A stretch of DNA of 18,531 nucleotides from NCBI GenBank assembly GCA_030916665.1, contig JAUPWC010000081.1, forward strand, positions 1 through 18,531, given 5' to 3'. This DNA is from Verrucomicrobiota bacterium. Lineage in GTDB: Bacteria > Verrucomicrobiota > Verrucomicrobiia > Opitutales > Opitutaceae. Shown here piece by piece: positions 13,857 through 18,531 of this stretch. The translations under genes were made by a program, and so were the position numbers. Positions within the stretch are counted from its first letter, which is position 1, and every line of letters starts with the position of its first letter. Under the pieces are notes generated by a model. That model saw nothing but the letters and a program-made list of their open reading frames with translations. It searched no databases and was not told the origin of the DNA.

Positions 13857-14882
13857 TCAGACCTCCGGACGGACGAGCGCTTTGAAGCGCCGGTGCGTCT
13901 CGGCGGGCCAGGTCTGGCGGAGCCGGGCGGCCAGGAGGAGCACGAGCGCCTCGTCGTCGAGGCCTGGTCCGAGCAGGCGCACCCGGGTGCGCAGGTGGCC
14001 CAGCGGTTTCTTGAGGAAGCTGGCGTCGCGCAGGTGTGCCTGCTGCGCCGCCGGCCAAGCCAGATGGGTGAACAGGTGGTCGCCGGCCTCATCCAGCAAC
14101 GCCGCCGCGGCGAAGCTCTCGTGCAGCTTCGGACGCAGAGCGGCGATCACGGCTCGCGCTTCTCCGGCGCTGGCGGCGCCGCGCAGCGCAACGAAGGCAT
14201 CCACCACGACGTGGACCTGCGCCGCCGGCACCTTGTAGAGCATCAGCTCCTCCAGGCGCGCGAGGCAGACCTGATACCGGGCATGCGGAAAGTGCGTCCG
14301 GGCCGCGCTCCACACGCCGGGCCCGCTGTCGCCCACAAACAGCTCCACGCCTGGGAGGCCGCGTCTACGCAGGCCGCCGAGCAGACCGTCCCAGTTGCCC
14401 GACGACGAAGACGCGATGCCGAGCACCTCGATGCCACCGTGCGGATCGACACCGACGGCGGCCTGCACCTCGGTTTCCGGCTGACCCGGCGCCGACTTCC
14501 GGGTGATCGTCACCGCTTGCAGAAACACGCAGGTCTGTCCGCGCGCGAGGGGGCGGTCGAGCCACGCCGTGATTCCGCGGCGGAGGTCGTGCGCGCGCGC
14601 CGCGAGTTCCGCCAGACCGGCGGTCGGGCCGAAGAGCCGCCGCGCCGCGATCTCCGCATGCGCGGGCGAAATGCCGCCGTGGAAGAGTTCCAACACGGCT
14701 TCCTCCAGACCGGACCGTCCCTGGTCGTAACGCTGGAGAATGGCACCGGCCGTCGCAAAGCCGGTGCCCGCCGTCGGCAGATCCGGCGCGGGGCCGGTTC
14801 CCACCCGGTTGCGTGCCGCGCTCGGGCGCACCGCCCCGACGCGGGTGGTGAAAATTCGATTGCCGGCGACGACCGTGGGCAC
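13857..14882 (-). CDS. IS256/mutator-type transposase-like protein with altered catalytic residues
   Basis: An intact 341-aa ORF following the Transposase_mut layout: the N-terminal 'AVLELFHGGISPAHAEIAARRLFG' (family: Ly-x-x-GmStR-x-I-x-x-x-l-x-x-lyG), 'ITAWLDRPL', the RNase H-like core 'CVFLQAVTITRK … VGVDPHGGIEVLGI', 'LFVGDSGPGVWSAA', 'YQVCLARLEEL', and a C-terminal 'LRDASFLKKPLGHLRTRV'. Aligned by eye to the family, the first catalytic Asp (LDA) is Gln122, the second Asp is kept (Asp185, 63 residues on), and the Glu of 'NPLER' is Lys291. The His of C-x2-H is Arg. Spacing is that of a real mutator transposase, yet the DDE triad is broken without any stop or frameshift. The start is GTG 14882, with GGAGGC directly adjacent; other starts are possible. 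No terminal inverted repeats are visible, and only 2 bp separate it from the flavin reductase gene. Confidence 0.75.
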   Translation of the reverse strand: MPTVVAGNRIFTTRVGAVRPSAARNRVGTGPAPDLPTAGTGFATAGAILQRYDQGRSGLEEAVLELFHGGISPAHAEIAARRLFGPTAGLAELAARAHDLRRGITAWLDRPLARGQTCVFLQAVTITRKSAPGQPETEVQAAVGVDPHGGIEVLGIASSSSGNWDGLLGGLRRRGLPGVELFVGDSGPGVWSAARTHFPHARYQVCLARLEELMLYKVPAAQVHVVVDAFVALRGAASAGEARAVIAALRPKLHESFAAAALLDEAGDHLFTHLAWPAAQQAHLRDASFLKKPLGHLRTRVRLLGPGLDDEALVLLLAARLRQTWPAETHRRFKALVRPEV

Positions 14883-15013
14883 GCCTCCGAGGCATGCAGC
14901 CCCCCGGGCGCGAGCAAGGTGCCAAATGTCCTAACCTCGCGTATAACCTAGGTCATAGCGTGCGACCGCGAAACATCTTGCGCCGGGAATCCGCGTGCGG
15001 GAATTTTTGCCCC

Positions 15014-18000
15014 ATGCCCCTCCGTGGTGCCAGTGCATCCGCGCCAGCCGGCGGCGCGGGTGGCCGACCCGATCCGACGCGCCGGTTGCCTTTCCGCAGC
15101 CGGCTGCGGGCGGGCGTGGTTGCGGTGCTGTTCGCGGCCGCAGCAGCCGGAGCGGCCGAGACCGTGCCGGGCAGCGAACTCGGCCTGCCGTTCACGCGCT
15201 TTTATTCGTTCGAGGAAATCGGCAACGCCTCGCGCGGCATGCGCCTGGGCTTCGATCCGCTCGGCCGCATCGCGGTGGCGCGCGCCGGCTCCTGCATCGT
15301 GCTGAACGACACCACCTGGATCGACATCGCGGAGCGCGAAGGCAGCGGCACGGTGATGGAGCGCCTGGAATTCAGCCCGGCCGGCGATGCGTTCTACGGC
15401 GCCTTCGGCACCTGGGGTCTCGCCCGCCTCGAGGCCGGCAAGCTCCGCCCGCAGCCGCTGGTGCCGGCGGATGCGCCCGTCTGGGCGCTCAAGTCGAACT
15501 TTGACGACATTCTCGCCACCGCCACCGGCGCGTATTTTTCCAGCCTCAACGGCATCATCCACTGGGACCGCCGGACCGGCCGGCAGCACTTTGTGGAAAT
15601 CCCGGGCGTGGCCCGCATGTTTCTGATCGGGGACCGGCTCTACGTCTCGTCCTACCGGCTCGGCGTCTGCGCGGTGGATGCGGCGCAGCAGACGGTGGAG
15701 AGCCTCCACGGACCGGTGCCCGAGGGCGCGGAGGTGGACCAGGTGACCGCGTTCGACGCGGACCGCGTGCTCACCAGCAATGTCGCGGGCCTGCTGCGAT
15801 TTTTCGACGGCAGGAATTTTTCCGCGTTTCCGGGTCCGCTGGGCGAGAGCGCGCTGGGCCGCATCACCGCGCTGGTCCGCCTGCCCGACGGCAACATCGC
15901 CGCGGCGATCAGCGGCGCCGGAGTCTATATCGCCGCCCCCGACGGCCGGATCCTCTCCGCCCTGACCACCTCCGACTACCACCGCGTGACCGATCTGGCC
16001 TCGAACGAGGACGGGGTGCTGTGGGTGGCGAACGAAACCGGCCTGGAGAAAATCCTCTACAACAGCCCGCTGACCGTGTTCGGCCAGCGGCAGGGTCTGC
16101 CGTTGAGCTGGCCCCAGGTGGTGCGGTGGAACGACCGCATCGTGGTCGCCTCGGGCGGCCGGCTCTACACCGCGCTGGACGGCCGGCCCGGCGAGACCAC
16201 GCGCTTCCAGCTGATGCCCGACCAACCGGCCTCGGCGGTGTGGGCGATCGCCACCGTCGGGGACGAACTCCTCATCGGCACCTACCAGGGACTACATGTG
16301 CGCAGCGCCACCGGCGGATTCGAGCAGGTGCTGGACGGCCTGGATGTGGCCCGCCTGATCCATGCGGACGGAATCCTGTATGCGATCGGTGCGACGGAGA
16401 TCACCGCCCTGCGCCGCACCGATGGTCGCTGGACGGAATGCGCGGCCCGGGTGCCCGGCGTGGGTTACCCCATGATCGTGCATGGCACCCGCCGCGCCGC
16501 CTGGATGGAACTCGGCCCGAACCGCGCCGCGCGCGTGCGCCTGCAGGAAAACGGACGCCTGCAGGTCCGCGTCTTCGAGGAGTTTCCCTGGAAGGCCTCC
16601 CGCTGGATCAACATCGGCTGGGCGGGCGACCTCGTGGCGCTGACCGGCGTGCCCGACGGCCGGATCTATTTCGACGAAGCTGAGGAAAAGCTCATCCCGC
16701 GACCCGAGCTGGGGCGGCTGCTCGACCAGGCCCCCTTCGCCGTGAACCGCTTCCGGCAGGATGCCGACGGCACGGTCTGGGCGACCCACGACGACGGGCT
16801 GCTCACGATGCGCGTGCAGGACGGGCGGCCGGTGTTCGATGCCAGCACGTTCGGCCGCATCAACGACCGCTTCCCGCTCGCGCAACTGCTGGCTCCCGGC
16901 GACGTGTGGCTCGTCACCGGCCAGTCGCTCTACCATCTGAACCGCAATTTCGAGACGACGCCGCGACCGGTCTTCCGGCCAAATCTCGTCTCGCTGACCG
17001 TCGGCCGCGCCGGCCGCGAACTCCTCGCCCAGCCCGGCCCGGTGCCCGCGCTGCCCGTGCTCGCGCACGAGGACAACAGCCTGGTGTTCCGCTTCTTTGC
17101 CGGGAGCTACGCCTCGCGGCAGCCGCCGGCCTACGAATTCCGCCTGCACCGTGGCAGCGAAAACTGGGTGGCGGTCGGCAACGGCTCGCTGCTCACGCTC
17201 ACCAACCTGCCGGAGGGCCGCTACCTGCTTGAGGCCAGCCTGACCGGCAGCCGCGTCATCGCCGGCCCGCCGCTGACCATCGCCTTCGAGATCGCGCCGC
17301 CCTGGTATCGCACCTGGTATGCCTACGCGGGCTACGCGTTCGGGCTCGCGGCGCTGCTCTACGCGCTGCTGCGCCGGACCACCCGGCGCGCCCGGTCCCT
17401 GAACCTCGCGCTTGAGCGGATCGTGGCCGAACGCACCGCGGAGCTGCGCCAGGCCATGCAGCGCCTCAACGAGGAAACGCGCCAGACCGCCACGCTGGCC
17501 GAGCGCAACCGCCTCGCCGGCGAGATTCACGACAGCGTGCAGCAGGGCCTCAGCGGCCTGATGCTGCACCTCGACGCCACCCTCAAGCTGCCCGGCCTGG
17601 CCGAGCCGGTCCGCGCCCGCCTGAGCGTCGCCCGCAACATGGTGTCGTTCACCCGCCACGAGGTGCAGCACGCGGTGTGGGACATGGAATCGCCCATCCT
17701 CGAGGGCACCGAGCTCGGCGAAGCGCTCGGGAAGATCACGGCGCTCATCGACCCCGGCGCCGCCGAGGTGCAGGTGGCCATCGAGGGAACGCCGGCCGAG
17801 CTCGCGCCGGCCACCAAGCACCACCTGCTGCGCATCGCGCAGGAGGCCATCACCAACGCCGTGCGCCACGCCGCCGCGCGCACCATCACCATCACGCTCA
17901 TCTACGAGGCGGGTGGCGTCGCCCTGCGCGTTGCGGACGACGGCAACGGCTTCGTGCCGCAGGCGGTGCTCGGCAACGGCTTCGGCCATTTCGGCCTGCG

Positions 18001-18112
18001 CGGCCTGCGCGGCCGCGCCGAGAAGATCGGAGGAAACCTGCAGATCCAGAGCACGCCGGGCCTGGGCACCGTCGTGTCCGTCGCGGTGCGCGACCCGCTG
18101 CCCGTCGTATGA
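15014..18112 (+). CDS. Sensor histidine kinase with beta-propeller/Y_Y_Y periplasmic sensor
   Basis: This 1032-aa membrane kinase senses an extracytoplasmic signal and phosphorylates the regulator that follows it. A long basic start precedes a signal segment (RAGVVAVLFAAAAAGAAE). Residues about 55-690 form propeller blades with Reg_prop-like pieces (EDGVLWVANETGLEKI near 332; ADGTVWATHDDGLLTM near 584). A Y_Y_Y-like Ig domain (about 700-760: FRLHRGSENWVAVGNGSLLTL … IAPPWYRTWYAY) leads into one membrane span (YAFGLAALLYALL) and a coiled coil. The HisKA_3 helix carries His839 in RNRLAGEIHDSVQQ. The ATPase has AQEAITNAVRHA (about 943) and VADDGNGF (about 975), ending GTVVSVAVRD. ATG 15014 places the signal peptide correctly; an upstream in-frame ATG at 14894 would prepend 40 unlikely residues. 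TATAAC at 14942-14947 in the divergent gap could be a -10 element. The stop codon overlaps the next start codon (ATGA). Confidence 0.93.
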   Translation: MPLRGASASAPAGGAGGRPDPTRRLPFRSRLRAGVVAVLFAAAAAGAAETVPGSELGLPFTRFYSFEEIGNASRGMRLGFDPLGRIAVARAGSCIVLNDTTWIDIAEREGSGTVMERLEFSPAGDAFYGAFGTWGLARLEAGKLRPQPLVPADAPVWALKSNFDDILATATGAYFSSLNGIIHWDRRTGRQHFVEIPGVARMFLIGDRLYVSSYRLGVCAVDAAQQTVESLHGPVPEGAEVDQVTAFDADRVLTSNVAGLLRFFDGRNFSAFPGPLGESALGRITALVRLPDGNIAAAISGAGVYIAAPDGRILSALTTSDYHRVTDLASNEDGVLWVANETGLEKILYNSPLTVFGQRQGLPLSWPQVVRWNDRIVVASGGRLYTALDGRPGETTRFQLMPDQPASAVWAIATVGDELLIGTYQGLHVRSATGGFEQVLDGLDVARLIHADGILYAIGATEITALRRTDGRWTECAARVPGVGYPMIVHGTRRAAWMELGPNRAARVRLQENGRLQVRVFEEFPWKASRWINIGWAGDLVALTGVPDGRIYFDEAEEKLIPRPELGRLLDQAPFAVNRFRQDADGTVWATHDDGLLTMRVQDGRPVFDASTFGRINDRFPLAQLLAPGDVWLVTGQSLYHLNRNFETTPRPVFRPNLVSLTVGRAGRELLAQPGPVPALPVLAHEDNSLVFRFFAGSYASRQPPAYEFRLHRGSENWVAVGNGSLLTLTNLPEGRYLLEASLTGSRVIAGPPLTIAFEIAPPWYRTWYAYAGYAFGLAALLYALLRRTTRRARSLNLALERIVAERTAELRQAMQRLNEETRQTATLAERNRLAGEIHDSVQQGLSGLMLHLDATLKLPGLAEPVRARLSVARNMVSFTRHEVQHAVWDMESPILEGTELGEALGKITALIDPGAAEVQVAIEGTPAELAPATKHHLLRIAQEAITNAVRHAAARTITITLIYEAGGVALRVADDGNGFVPQAVLGNGFGHFGLRGLRGRAEKIGGNLQIQSTPGLGTVVSVAVRDPLPVV

Positions 18113-18531
18113 CCGCCCCGGCGCGCAAAATCCGGATCCTGCTCGTGGACGACCATATCGTCCTGCGCATGGGGCTCGTCACCGCGGCCAACGGCGAACC
18201 CGACATGGAGGTCGTGGCCGAGGCCGACAACGGCACCGACGCGCTCACGTGCTACCGCCAGCACCGGCCCGACGTCGTCGTGCTCGACCTGCGCATGCCG
18301 GGCATGAACGGTCCCGAGGTGATCCGCCGGCTGCGCGACGATTTCGGCGACGTGTGCGTGCTGGTCTTCAGCAACTACGCGAGCGGCGAGGAGGTCTTCC
18401 AGGCGTTCCGGGCCGGTGCGCGCGGGTTCGTCGTGAAGGATATGCCGCTGGAGCGCCTGCTCGAGGCGATCCGCCGGGTGCATGCCGGCGAACAATACAT
18501 CCCGCCGGAAATTTCCTCGCGCATGAGCGGC
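18109..18531 (+). CDS. Response regulator, NarL-type receiver (3' end cut by window)
   Basis: Starts at ATG 18109 in a 4-nt ATGA overlap with the kinase stop codon, so translation is coupled and the two form a cognate pair. The 141 visible codons hold a full receiver domain: acidic pair Asp14-Asp15 in ILLVDDHIVLRMGL, phospho-acceptor Asp60 in VVVLDLRMPGMNG, Ser88 in the VFSNY strand in place of the more usual Thr, and Lys110 in GFVVKDMPLERLL. The sequence then enters the linker (EAIRRVHAGEQYIPPEISSRMSG), where NarL/FixJ regulators continue to a LuxR-type DNA-binding domain; that part lies outside the window. It resembles the regulator at 6596 in the receiver (VDDH-x-V-x-RMGL), consistent with a paralogous pair. 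Confidence 0.92.
   Translation, partial: MTAPARKIRILLVDDHIVLRMGLVTAANGEPDMEVVAEADNGTDALTCYRQHRPDVVVLDLRMPGMNGPEVIRRLRDDFGDVCVLVFSNYASGEEVFQAFRAGARGFVVKDMPLERLLEAIRRVHAGEQYIPPEISSRMSG

Noticed and set aside
13840..14960. Complete insertion sequence around the transposase-like gene
   Set aside because: No terminal inverted repeats or target duplication could be found next to the ORF, and its 3' end abuts the flavin reductase gene.
14894..15013. Upstream start of the propeller kinase at ATG 14894
   Set aside because: It would add 40 non-conserved residues before the signal peptide and consume the divergent gap; ATG 15014 fits an export signal.
1..18531. CRISPR arrays, tRNA or rRNA genes
   Set aside because: No regularly spaced direct repeats and no tRNA-like or rRNA-like segments were seen on either strand.

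Overview
The window is GC-rich and densely coded. It looks chromosomal, from a free-living, polysaccharide-degrading bacterium. The combination of a sulfatase, a secreted GH3 beta-glucosidase, NarL/LiaS-type histidine kinases with large extracytoplasmic sensors, weak or absent Shine-Dalgarno sequences and high GC best fits Verrucomicrobiota, probably Opitutaceae. That assignment is an inference from gene content; no marker gene is present.

Layout: (1) 1-4277 is a carbohydrate region. It holds the 3' tail of an unidentified gene, a secreted sulfatase (+), and a secreted GH3 glycosidase (-) that converges on it across a 35-bp gap containing a hairpin. (2) 4369-7237 is a divergent two-component pair. 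A membrane histidine kinase with OB-fold-like sensor repeats lies on the minus strand, directly upstream of the GH3 gene. A NarL-type response regulator lies on the plus strand. (3) 7238-8035 has no intact gene but is not empty. It holds a ~144-bp element bounded by inverted CCCGGATTCC arms, two adjacent perfect palindromes, and the decayed 3' end of a DUF4143-type ATPase gene (-) interrupted by a TGA. (4) 8036-9916 encodes an exported protein with two adhesin-like beta modules and a von Willebrand A domain whose metal site looks degenerate.

(5) 10013-11907 is an accessory island, visibly richer in A/T over most of its length. A Panacea/DUF4065 (SocA-like) antitoxin-type gene is followed after 3 nt by a small gene whose two halves lie in different frames. 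Then comes a 5'-truncated ORF6N (KilA-N-like) gene carrying a perfect 15-bp palindrome, and a small conserved-looking ORF. (6) 11987-13854 holds an MFS exporter and a flavin reductase-like protein. (7) 13857-14882 (-) is an intact ORF with the layout of an IS256/mutator transposase in which two of the three expected catalytic acidic residues appear replaced; it may be a domesticated or dead transposase. (8) 15014-18531 is a second two-component system in operon form: a propeller-sensor histidine kinase (Reg_prop/Y_Y_Y type), then a response regulator starting in an ATGA overlap and cut by the window end.

The two signalling pairs use the same kinase class (HisKA_3 plus HATPase_c) and the same regulator class, but differ in sensor and gene arrangement. 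The first may control the adjacent glycosidase. The most interesting parts are the Panacea locus with its split partner, the catalytically altered mutator-type protein, and the mobile-element debris in the 7.2-8.0 kb gap.
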